Part shown: positions 7,132 through 13,288 of the stretch, in pieces
Layout of the letters: the number at the start of each line of letters is the position of its first letter
Position numbering within the stretch: the stretch's first letter is position 1
NCBI GenBank assembly: GCA_017555465.1
Contig: JAFZGH010000063.1
Location: 1 to 18,801 of the forward strand
Source: Akkermansia sp.
Lineage (GTDB): Bacteria > Verrucomicrobiota > Verrucomicrobiia > Verrucomicrobiales > Akkermansiaceae
DNA length: 18,801 bases
Direction of reading: 5' to 3'
Translations under genes and position numbers: made by a program
Notes under the pieces: generated by a model
Seen by the model: only the letters and a program-made list of their open reading frames with translations
Told to the model about the DNA's origin: nothing
Databases searched by the model: none

Positions 7132-7921
7132 ACTTATTTTCACATTGATTACTCGGAAGCAACATCTTGATGAGTATGTAAATTCCTATCACCAGCAAGA
7201 ACAGAAGCGAAGCAAGAAAAGCAAAAAATGATACCGGTATTGATTCAAACTGATTATAGAAATATTCCGGATTCTGGATAACACCAACCATAAAATATGC
7301 AAGGGAACCAAATGTAACCACTTCACCTATACATCCAAGAATAACCGGTAAAGCACTGGTTCCTGTATCATGAAGTCTTCGCACACTCACAGACAAAAAT
7401 GGAATCAGCATGAATAATCCATACAAAGTGGAAATTCCATAACCAACAATAACTGCCGGCTCCTTGAAAAAGTCTATGAGCAAATGAAAATAAACAGATA
7501 AATCTTCATTTTCAAACAATGATACTAGCTTCTCTTCATATGCAGCACTTGTGGAGTGCATGCACATGTCACCCAGTATACCAGCAGCATAATTGAAAAT
7601 TACGTAAAATAAATAAAAACTCCAGAATTCCTTACGCGTAGCCCGACCCTTGAAAACAGCGTATTGTTTTATTCCACGCACAAAACACGCCCAAAGATTT
7701 AATTCTTTATGCTGCTCGCCCGGCGCAGCAGAAGAATTTCCATCCTTGTTCCACGTGGAACAATCCGATACTACCTCAGCCAGAGGTCTCCATTTACTAT
7801 CACCAGCAACTGCTGTCAATGTTTCATCTGTGATGACTCCCGCTTGTTTCAATGAAATAATCTCTTCTTTTGTGTGCGGACCAACTGGCTTTTTATCGCT
7901 GTTCAGATAGTAAATTTTCAT
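7109..7921 (-). CDS. GYF_2 domain-DUF805 membrane protein, first gene of the operon
   Basis: The protein has 270 residues. Residues 1-50 match a GYF_2 domain (MKIYYLNSDKKPVGPHTKEE, then SKWRPLAEV), a small fold that binds proline-rich peptides and is often fused to bacterial membrane domains. After a linker comes DUF805: FKGRATRKEFWSFYLF, helices, SVRRLHDTGTSALP, and two more membrane segments. It heads a four-gene minus-strand operon ending in miaA and has its own promoter at 7936-7964. A perfect parS site (7747-7762) encodes the linker residues CSTWN. Together with the next two genes it forms a DUF805 trio in which each copy has a different N-terminus. Confidence 0.87.
   Translation of the reverse strand: MKIYYLNSDKKPVGPHTKEEIISLKQAGVITDETLTAVAGDSKWRPLAEVVSDCSTWNKDGNSSAAPGEQHKELNLWACFVRGIKQYAVFKGRATRKEFWSFYLFYVIFNYAAGILGDMCMHSTSAAYEEKLVSLFENEDLSVYFHLLIDFFKEPAVIVGYGISTLYGLFMLIPFLSVSVRRLHDTGTSALPVILGCIGEVVTFGSLAYFMVGVIQNPEYFYNQFESIPVSFFAFLASLLFLLVIGIYILIKMLLPSNQCENKYGPQPRN
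7747..7762. other. parS: parS ParB binding site 3 (inside the GYF-DUF805 gene)
   Basis: Perfect 16-bp palindrome TGTTCCACGTGGAACA, in the linker between the GYF domain and DUF805 domain coding parts. Confidence 0.85.
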
Positions 7922-7935
7922 ATCTTGCTCGGAGA

Positions 7936-7964
7936 ATTATATTCATTTTCTTCCGTAAAATCAA
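7936..7964 (-). promoter_or_regulatory. Sigma70 promoter of the DUF805-miaA operon
   Basis: On the minus strand TTGATT (7964-7959), 17-bp spacer, perfect TATAAT (7941-7936). The ATG at 7921 follows after 14 nt, giving a leader of about 8 nt. Confidence 0.7.
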
Positions 7965-7971
7965 GCCCGTT

Positions 7972-8067
7972 TTTAAGATATTTTACGATTATTTAACTTA
8001 TCTTAAATATCTACAGCTCCCTGTATACAAAACCTTTATACAGATGTAGATTTTCGTGTACTTACAC
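7972..8067. repeat. Cluster of inverted repeats upstream of the DUF805 operon
   Basis: TTTAAGATA (7972-7980) pairs with TATCTTAAA (7999-8007). ATCTACA (8009-8015) and CTGTATA (8021-8027) pair in nested fashion with TATACAG (8037-8043) and TGTAGAT (8045-8051). GTGTA (8056-8060) pairs with TACAC (8063-8067). The segment is AT-rich and non-coding. It lies between the 6S RNA terminator and the operon promoter, so it may hold operators or a protein-binding site. Confidence 0.5.
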
Positions 8068-8100
8068 CTTAAAAATCGCGCAATTCATTTCTAATCAATA

Positions 8101-8138
8101 AACGAAAAGTCCTGATTTTCAAGACTGAAAATCAGGAC
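8101..8138 (-). terminator. Intrinsic terminator of the 6S RNA gene
   Basis: A perfect 12-bp stem, GTCCTGATTTTC (8109-8120) with GAAAATCAGGAC (8127-8138), closes a 6-nt loop. On the minus strand it is followed by ACTTTTCGTT, so it ends minus-strand transcription. Confidence 0.75.
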
Positions 8139-8139
8139 C

Positions 8140-8327
8140 TCGATATTGGTTAACCACCATGCCGTCAGTGGTGAAAGAGCCACGTTCCCTGTAATCAGGT
8201 GGGTGCGGAGCCTGGGTCGTCTGAGGTATCCATTGGACGGAACATAATACCCATATAAGCTTTAATGCCCCTAGTGTATCTATAACGGTCCGGGCCTATG
8301 AGACCACGCGTCACGTGCACAGCAGCT
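8140..8327 (-). ncRNA. ssrS: Probable 6S RNA
   Basis: About 188 nt on the minus strand, the usual 6S length, with a strong promoter and a terminator and no reading frame. 6S RNA mimics an open promoter and sequesters the housekeeping RNA polymerase holoenzyme. Features seen: a closing stem with CGTG-CG-GTGGT on the 5' side and ACCAC-CG-CATG on the 3' side; GGCC facing GGCT further in; TTCCGTCC in the apical part, like GGTCCGTCC of the E. coli RNA; and CGCACCCACCTG followed by ATTACAGG, where CCTG/CAGG forms a small hairpin at the place where E. coli has CCTTG/CAAGG in the 3' side of the central bubble. Another structured RNA is possible; a covariance-model search (Rfam 6S) would decide. Confidence 0.68.
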
Positions 8328-8334
8328 GATTATT

Positions 8335-8363
8335 TATATATCACAGAGGGGGCGAATTTGCAA
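8335..8363 (-). promoter_or_regulatory. Promoter of the 6S RNA gene
   Basis: On the minus strand TTGCAA (8363-8358), 17-bp spacer, TATATA (8340-8335). The predicted start is near 8327. Confidence 0.65.
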
Positions 8364-8382
8364 GAAAATTAACCAACAAAAT

Positions 8383-8398
8383 TGTTCCACGTGGAACA
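8383..8398. other. parS: parS ParB binding site 4 (intergenic)
   Basis: Perfect palindrome TGTTCCACGTGGAACA between the divergent 6S RNA and argS promoters, 18 bp before the argS -35. ParB spreading from here could affect both promoters. Confidence 0.88.
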
Positions 8399-8416
8399 GC
8401 ACGACTATACATTTCA

Positions 8417-8445
8417 TTGACAAAATGGGTGAAAAAGTGTAGAAT
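8417..8445 (+). promoter_or_regulatory. Consensus sigma70 promoter of argS
   Basis: TTGACA (8417-8422), 17-bp spacer, TAGAAT (8440-8445). The argS ATG at 8459 follows after 13 nt, giving a leader of about 6-7 nt. Confidence 0.75.
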
Positions 8446-8458
8446 CCTGGCCAGCAAT

Positions 8459-10213
8459 ATGACGATACCAAAGATACTCTCAGAGCAGCTGACGAAGGCA
8501 CTGCGCACGGTATTAGGTGAGGCACTTCCTGAAGGTTTCACCTCCACAGTAACGCCTTCACAGGATTTACGATTTGGGGACTACCAGAGCAACGCAGCGA
8601 TGATGCTGGCAAAGCAGGCCAGAATGAATCCGCGAGCCCTGGCCACCGAGGTAATTGAAAAGTTTGGTGAGTCCGAAATCGCCACACTGGAGATTGCAGG
8701 CCCCGGGTTTATCAACTTCCGCGTAAAGCCGGAATATTTTGCCGCGCGCGCGCATGCCATGCTGGGAGATGAGCGACTGGGTGTATCAGTTGTAGAGGTG
8801 CCCAAGACCATCGTGATTGACTTTTCTGCGCCCAACGTAGCCAAACCCATGCACGTGGGTCACATCCGCTCCACCATTATCGGCGATACACTGGGACGTC
8901 TTGCACGTTTCCTGGGGCACAAGGTCATTACCGATAACCACATTGGTGACTGGGGCACCCAGTTCGGCATGATTCTGTGGGGCTGGAAGAACATTCTGGA
9001 CCAGGCAGAGTTGGAAAAAGACCCGATTGAGGCGCTGCTGAACGTATACAAAGAAGTCAACACCCGCTGCAAGGAAGATGAAAAGCTGCTTCCGTTGTGC
9101 AAGGAAGAGCTGGTGAAACTCCAGAGCGGCGATGCCGAGAACCTGGAAATCTGGCAGAAATGCATTGCTGTGACCAAGATTGGTCTGGAGAAAATCTACT
9201 CTCAGCTCGATATCACCTTCGATTACTGGCTGGGTGAAAGCGCCTATAACGATGCCCTGGCACCCTTGGTGGAAGACCTGGTAGGGAAGGGGATTGCACG
9301 CGAAAGCGATGGCGCCATCTGCGTGTTCTCCGATGGTTTCCACAAGCCGCAGAATGACCCGTTCCTGGTGCAGAAAGATGGCGAGTGGTGCGCTGTGCCT
9401 GCCATTATCCGCAAGGCAGACGGCGGTTTCCTGTATGCCACCACCGACCTGGCAACCCTCGATTACCGCACAGAGAACTTCAAGGCAGACGCCATCTGGT
9501 ACGTTGTGGGGGCGCCGCAGGAGAAGCACTTCAAGCAGATTTTCGATATTGAACGCATGCGTGGTGTGACAGGTGATTTCCGTCACGTGGCCTTCGGTTC
9601 CATTCTGGGCAAGGATCGCCGCCCGTTCAAGACACGCTCCGGCGATACCGTGAGCCTGCAGGATGTGATTGATGAAGCAGTGACCCGCGCCACAGCTGTG
9701 GTAGAAGCCAAGAGCCCGGATATGCCTGCAGATGAAAAGGCCGCCGTGGCCCAGGCAGTGGGTATCGGCGCCATCAAGTTTGCCGAGCTTTCCCAGAACC
9801 GCATGAGCGACTACATCTTTGACTGGGAGAAGATGCTGGCCCTTACCGGCGATACAGCTCCGTACCTGCAGAACTCTTACGTACGCGTGCGCTCCATCTT
9901 CCGCAAGATTGAGGGCGAGTTCGTGGCACCCGCCTCCCTCACGCTGGTGGAGAACGCAGAAATCAACCTGGCACGCCTGCTGGTGCGATTCGGTGAAGTG
10001 GTACCCGCCACGCTTGATGACTGCCGCCCGAACCTGCTGGCAGCCTACCTTTACGAGCTCGCCAAGGCCTTCCACAGCTTCTATGAAGCATGCCCGGTGC
10101 TGAAGAGCGAAGGGGCTACCCGCGAAACGCGTCTTTCCCTCTGCGAACTGACCGCCAGCGTGCTCAAGAAGGGTATGGGACTCTTCGGTATCACCATGCC
10201 GGAGCGCATGTAA
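8459..10213 (+). CDS. argS: Arginyl-tRNA synthetase
   Basis: The protein has 584 residues, normal for ArgS, and charges tRNA-Arg with arginine in the cytoplasm. Order of domains: an N-terminal additional domain (about 1-110) with the GDYQSNAAM motif; a class I Rossmann core with FSAPNVAKPMHVGHIRST, where HVGH (132-135) is the HIGH signature; DNHIGDWGTQFGM; a KMSKS-equivalent loop KTRSGDTVSLQDV; and a C-terminal DALR anticodon-binding domain with LAKAFHSFYEACPV. I chose ATG 8459 because the promoter at 8417-8445 makes the upstream TTG (part of the -35) impossible; no Shine-Dalgarno is seen. The stop overlaps the next start as TAATG, so the TPR gene is probably co-transcribed. Confidence 0.96.
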   Translation: MTIPKILSEQLTKALRTVLGEALPEGFTSTVTPSQDLRFGDYQSNAAMMLAKQARMNPRALATEVIEKFGESEIATLEIAGPGFINFRVKPEYFAARAHAMLGDERLGVSVVEVPKTIVIDFSAPNVAKPMHVGHIRSTIIGDTLGRLARFLGHKVITDNHIGDWGTQFGMILWGWKNILDQAELEKDPIEALLNVYKEVNTRCKEDEKLLPLCKEELVKLQSGDAENLEIWQKCIAVTKIGLEKIYSQLDITFDYWLGESAYNDALAPLVEDLVGKGIARESDGAICVFSDGFHKPQNDPFLVQKDGEWCAVPAIIRKADGGFLYATTDLATLDYRTENFKADAIWYVVGAPQEKHFKQIFDIERMRGVTGDFRHVAFGSILGKDRRPFKTRSGDTVSLQDVIDEAVTRATAVVEAKSPDMPADEKAAVAQAVGIGAIKFAELSQNRMSDYIFDWEKMLALTGDTAPYLQNSYVRVRSIFRKIEGEFVAPASLTLVENAEINLARLLVRFGEVVPATLDDCRPNLLAAYLYELAKAFHSFYEACPVLKSEGATRETRLSLCELTASVLKKGMGLFGITMPERM

Positions 10214-11589
10214 TGACACCCATGAAAAACACCTTATCCATTATCCTCTGCCTGGCTGCAAGCTGCTGCTGGGCAGAGGATAAAGTTTCCGACAACAGCC
10301 CTTTTTTCGCTCGCGAGAATACAGCAGTACAGCTGGCATTATCTACAGACAATGCTGAAGTACAGCGGCTGGTGAATCTTGGCTTGAAGGAATGTCTTTA
10401 TGGCTACAACGAAGGGGCTTATAATTACTTTGAAGAAGCTCTGCGCGAGGATTCAGGCTGTGTGATGGCCCACATCGGCATGCTGATGATACACCCGGCG
10501 CGCAGCGCAGTGTACCGCCAGCATCTCCAGCAGCTCAATGCCTGCTTACCGGAAGCCATGCTGACCCCGGTAGAGGAATGGTATGTTTCCACCTTTCTGC
10601 AGTATCTGAATGGTGATTACACAGGCGCAGCACAGGCCTTCAAGGAACGAGCTGCCCGATACCGCCGCGACAACATGGCCGCATGTTGGGATATTGTTCT
10701 GAATCACCATACAGGAGAGCAGGGGAGCAGCCTGCTGCAACGCGCAGATGCACTGCTGACCCGCCTGCCGGATGCACCGCTGGCACATTATATCCGCGCA
10801 CTGGTGGAGGACCAGGCTGAAATACCCTCACAGCAGGCCTTGGAAGCCGCCTCCAGGGCAGCTCAACTGACCAGAAAAGCCCCGCATCCTCTCATCCACC
10901 AACTGGCTGGTCACCTTCTTTGCTGCAGCGGCAAGCCCCAGCAGGCATTGCCACATTTCAAGACTATTTTAACGTGCAGTGACCCTGCATCCGAAACCTA
11001 CCGGGCAGCCCAACTGTACCAGATTGCAGCCTGGATTCAGAGCGGTGATAAGAAGCAATGGGTCGAAGCACTCAAAGCAGCCCGTGCTCTCAGCCAGGAT
11101 GCAGCACTGAGTACATCCGGCACCGAGGCTGGCACACTCCTGGACTGGGAGGGCAGAACCTTACTACTGCGCATGCTCGTGCTGCAACCCACGCCTCCTG
11201 CAGGCGCCGCCATTAACATGGCCGCTACCAGCTGTCACGCGGCTGAAGGAACACCTCTCAAACTTGTACAGGATTGCCTGGTAGCAGCCATCCGAACTCG
11301 GTCACTCGCCGATAGTGGACGCAGCACCACTGCAGCAGAACAGTTACCCAAGGCCGAGCAATTCCTCGCACGTCTTCAAAGGGAAGGGGAGGACTTGAAA
11401 CGCCAAGGCGGCATGACCCGCATCTGTTTTATTCGCGCAGAACGTGCTTGTGCTGCGGCTCTCTTCAGAGCGCGTGTAGCCCTTTACAAGGACAGCGCAG
11501 ATATCTGGCAACCCCATCTGGATGTCCTCCTGAACACACCCGAACCTAGGCTTCTGCCGCCTATCCTGCCACAGGCAGCAAAGAAATAA
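10213..11589 (+). CDS. Exported TPR-repeat protein
   Basis: The protein has 458 residues. A signal peptide (MTPMKNTLSIILCLAASCCW) probably ends at CWA-ED, so it is periplasmic or surface exposed; a lipid-modified cysteine is possible, but the lipobox is poor. The rest is helical with TPR-type signatures: the first near residues 55-90 (LGLKECLYGYNEGAYNYFEE), another around NGDYTGAAQAFKE, and SGKPQQALPHFK near 250. TPR proteins act as binding scaffolds; the partner is not evident. ATG 10213 overlaps the argS stop and has GGAG 8 nt upstream; ATG 10222 is an alternative. A 28-bp palindrome holding parS site 5 follows the stop. Confidence 0.8.
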   Translation: MTPMKNTLSIILCLAASCCWAEDKVSDNSPFFARENTAVQLALSTDNAEVQRLVNLGLKECLYGYNEGAYNYFEEALREDSGCVMAHIGMLMIHPARSAVYRQHLQQLNACLPEAMLTPVEEWYVSTFLQYLNGDYTGAAQAFKERAARYRRDNMAACWDIVLNHHTGEQGSSLLQRADALLTRLPDAPLAHYIRALVEDQAEIPSQQALEAASRAAQLTRKAPHPLIHQLAGHLLCCSGKPQQALPHFKTILTCSDPASETYRAAQLYQIAAWIQSGDKKQWVEALKAARALSQDAALSTSGTEAGTLLDWEGRTLLLRMLVLQPTPPAGAAINMAATSCHAAEGTPLKLVQDCLVAAIRTRSLADSGRSTTAAEQLPKAEQFLARLQREGEDLKRQGGMTRICFIRAERACAAALFRARVALYKDSADIWQPHLDVLLNTPEPRLLPPILPQAAKK

Positions 11590-11598
11590 TCATTATCC

Positions 11599-11632
11599 AA
11601 CGAATGTTCCACATGGAACATTCGTTTAATTT
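11599..11632 (+). terminator. Hairpin with T-rich tail that contains parS site 5
   Basis: The 13-bp arms AACGAATGTTCCA (11599-11611) and TGGAACATTCGTT (11614-11626) are perfect complements around CA. TAATTTTC follows. It ends the argS-TPR operon and at the same time contains the parS-like core. Confidence 0.5.
11605..11620. other. parS: parS-like ParB binding site 5 (intergenic)
   Basis: TGTTCCACATGGAACA has the same single central deviation as site 1. It sits at the centre of a longer palindrome (11599-11626) after the TPR gene. Confidence 0.7.
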
Positions 11633-11643
11633 TCACGGTTTTC

Positions 11644-11672
11644 TTTACAAAGCCTGGCTGATATGATAGATT
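11644..11672 (+). promoter_or_regulatory. Putative promoter of the lipoprotein gene at 11679
   Basis: TTTACA (11644-11649), 17-bp spacer, TAGATT (11667-11672). The ATG follows after 6 nt, predicting a leaderless mRNA. A TATGAT at 11662 is an alternative -10 but lacks a -35. Confidence 0.5.
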
Positions 11673-11678
11673 AAGCGC

Positions 11679-12302
11679 ATGAATTACCGGTGTATTCAGC
11701 AGTCTGTACTCATCGCCGCAATGGCCTGTCTTTCATCCTGTGCCTATATGCAAACGCACAAGAACATAGAAGAAGCAGGCAGGCAGCATGCAGGATATCA
11801 TCTGAATTCTCCCTTGAAACTGTACAAAGGGGGCGGGCAATACTACCTGCAGGCCGAGCAGCAGCAACTGCGCATTCATTACCCTGCGATTCATGATAGT
11901 ATTTTCCTGAATCAGAACAATGCTCTGACCCTCACCCGGACATCTGGAGAAACAAGCAATGTTTATTTTCCTATATCCAAAGGCACTGGTGAAGTCATGC
12001 AGCTCCAGAACGGTTATGTGGAACTGGAAACTTTGAAAGATGAATTACTCGATGGTCAGATAAACAGTATCTCCTCCTTACCGGCAGGGGCTCATGAATG
12101 CACCATCCGCTCCACAGTCCAAGGCGAACCCGTTACCTGGCTTGCACCGGCAGCAACTGAACCCGGCACCAACACCGGTACAGCCATTCTCAGCACATTG
12201 GACAAAGTGCTGGTTGACTGGCCGGGCACCGTGCTTTACAACCTTGCCATTCCGGTAATGGCTCCCTTTGTCTTCTTCCATCAATTCCTGAATGAGGAAT
12301 AA
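11679..12302 (+). CDS. Predicted lipoprotein, unrecognised family (copy 1 of a related pair)
   Basis: The protein has 207 residues. The N-terminus (VLIAAMACLSSC) is a lipoprotein signal with lipobox LSSC and acylated Cys21. I do not recognise the family. The mature part is mostly beta-like and polar. Near the C-terminus DKVLVDWPGTVLYN is followed by a hydrophobic segment (LAIPVMAPFVFF) and NEE. A similar VLVDWPGTVL-type motif (ILIDLPGSIL) closes the next gene, so the two look like distant paralogs. ATG 11679 is supported by a promoter whose -10 ends 6 nt before it. The gap to the next gene is 18 bp, consistent with one operon. Confidence 0.72.
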   Translation: MNYRCIQQSVLIAAMACLSSCAYMQTHKNIEEAGRQHAGYHLNSPLKLYKGGGQYYLQAEQQQLRIHYPAIHDSIFLNQNNALTLTRTSGETSNVYFPISKGTGEVMQLQNGYVELETLKDELLDGQINSISSLPAGAHECTIRSTVQGEPVTWLAPAATEPGTNTGTAILSTLDKVLVDWPGTVLYNLAIPVMAPFVFFHQFLNEE

Positions 12303-12320
12303 ATCCCAGCACAAAACACC

Positions 12321-12980
12321 ATGAACAGAATTTCGATTTTTGCAGTTTCAGTATTTATGGCAATAGCGGGTGTCTCCTGCAGCGTTCGCACACACGAAGT
12401 CATCGCAGACACAGCCCGCAGCGGAGACGCTATTCTGCTGCCGCTGGAGACTCCCACGCTCTGCCAGGTTAATGAGCAGTGGTACATGAAAGGTTACAAG
12501 GCCCAGGTGCAGCGCAGCAACATCCCCTGCATCCAACCCATCAAGAACAAGGTGGATAAAGAACATCCCGAACGCTACAGTCTGCTGGTGGGTGAAGAAG
12601 ACTTTGAAACCCGCTATACCCAAATCCCCGAAGAGATGGTCAAGAACCTCATGAAAGGGCAGTACAGCCATTCCGATGCCATCAGCTTCATCAACCGCAA
12701 GTGGGTGAAAAATCTGCCGGAGGGAGATGTGAAGAATGTTACCACCAAAGCCACGGCACCCGCCTTTTTCCGCAACATGTCCTCTCACCGTCTGCTGCAG
12801 ACTCCTGACAAAAGCTATCTGCTGGCCAGGGTAGGGGAGATGACAGCTGATTTCAGTGCTGTCTATATGTATCCTCTTGCCGGGCTCAGTGCCATTCTCA
12901 TTGACCTGCCAGGCAGCATCCTCATTGGGCCTCAGACTGCCGAAAAACCCCAGGAAGCCCAGCCCGAAGAGTTGCAATAA
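12321..12980 (+). CDS. Predicted lipoprotein, unrecognised family (copy 2 of a related pair)
   Basis: The protein has 219 residues. The signal peptide ends AIAGVSC with Cys20; Gly at -3 makes the lipobox imperfect, but a nearby alternative cleavage site is less likely. The mature part has no recognised domain. Near 190-205 the segment LSAILIDLPGSILIGP resembles the KVLVDWPGTVLYN of the previous lipoprotein, and both proteins begin the mature part with a short variable region and a YYL/WYM-type strand (KGGGQYYL, NEQWYMKG). It ends in a Pro/Glu/Gln-rich tail. It has no promoter of its own that I can see. The DnaA-box-rich non-coding segment follows directly. Confidence 0.7.
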   Translation: MNRISIFAVSVFMAIAGVSCSVRTHEVIADTARSGDAILLPLETPTLCQVNEQWYMKGYKAQVQRSNIPCIQPIKNKVDKEHPERYSLLVGEEDFETRYTQIPEEMVKNLMKGQYSHSDAISFINRKWVKNLPEGDVKNVTTKATAPAFFRNMSSHRLLQTPDKSYLLARVGEMTADFSAVYMYPLAGLSAILIDLPGSILIGPQTAEKPQEAQPEELQ

Positions 12981-13253
12981 TCTATACATGAACACCTTAA
13001 CATACTTATTCACAATTTCGGTGAATAAGTATGTTAATAAAAGGTTCTTAACTGGGTGAATAAGTTTTATTCGCAGCGTGAGCAGATGTTCTCAACCGGG
13101 TTATCCACTGGTGTAGGATTATACAGAATACCTGAAATCAATAGCTTACCAGACTTGTTCACTTATTCACAGAATAGATGATGATGAGTTTCTATATATA
13201 CTCTATTAGCATCATTTAACCAGAGAAAGAAAGTCAGTACCCCGGGGCTCATC
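12981..13253. other. oriC: Candidate chromosomal replication origin: DnaA-box-rich non-coding segment
   Basis: This non-coding stretch carries about seven 9-mers close to the DnaA box TTATNCACA: TTATTCACA at 13006-13014 and 13163-13171 (+); TTATTCACC at 13028-13020 and 13063-13055 (-); TTATCCACT at 13101-13109 (+); TTATTCGCA at 13067-13075 (+); TTGTTCACT at 13155-13163 (+). An AT-rich tract with CTATATATACTCTATTA (about 13191-13207) follows the last box and could be the unwinding element. Five parS sites lie 1.4-7.3 kb away, as expected near a bacterial origin. No dnaA, dnaN or gidA gene is visible, so the call rests on motifs and context only. Confidence 0.6.
12997..13037. repeat. Perfect inverted repeat with 17-bp arms containing two DnaA-box-like sites
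   Basis: TTAACATACTTATTCAC (12997-13013) and GTGAATAAGTATGTTAA (13021-13037) are exact complements around AATTTCG. Each arm holds most of a TTATTCAC DnaA-box-like motif, in opposite orientation. It follows the lipoprotein operon, but no T run follows on either strand, so an ordinary terminator is unlikely. Confidence 0.8.
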
Positions 13254-13281
13254 TTGACAGCAGCCCAAGTGCTGATACAAT
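13254..13281 (+). promoter_or_regulatory. Consensus sigma70 promoter of ribD
   Basis: TTGACA (13254-13259), 16-bp spacer, TACAAT (13276-13281). The ATG at 13289 starts 7 nt after the -10, which predicts a leaderless mRNA. Confidence 0.72.
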
Positions 13282-13288
13282 AACCTGC

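Noticed and set aside
8786..10219. Long minus-strand frame of 477 codons opposite argS.
   Set aside because: It is antisense to a clear argS gene with all family motifs; its His/Gln/Val-rich translation shows no domain and is a by-product of GC-rich codon use.
12989..13059. Short frame MNTLTYLFTISVNKYVNKRF in the non-coding segment.
   Set aside because: It lies over the inverted repeat and DnaA-box-like motifs, has no ribosome binding site or promoter, and its composition simply reflects the repeat.
13171..13190. GATGATGATGA repeat beside the last DnaA box looks like a DnaA-trio element.
   Set aside because: As I recall, the trio is a 3'-GAT-5' repeat read from the box; here the repeat has the other polarity on both strands, so I do not count it as support for oriC.
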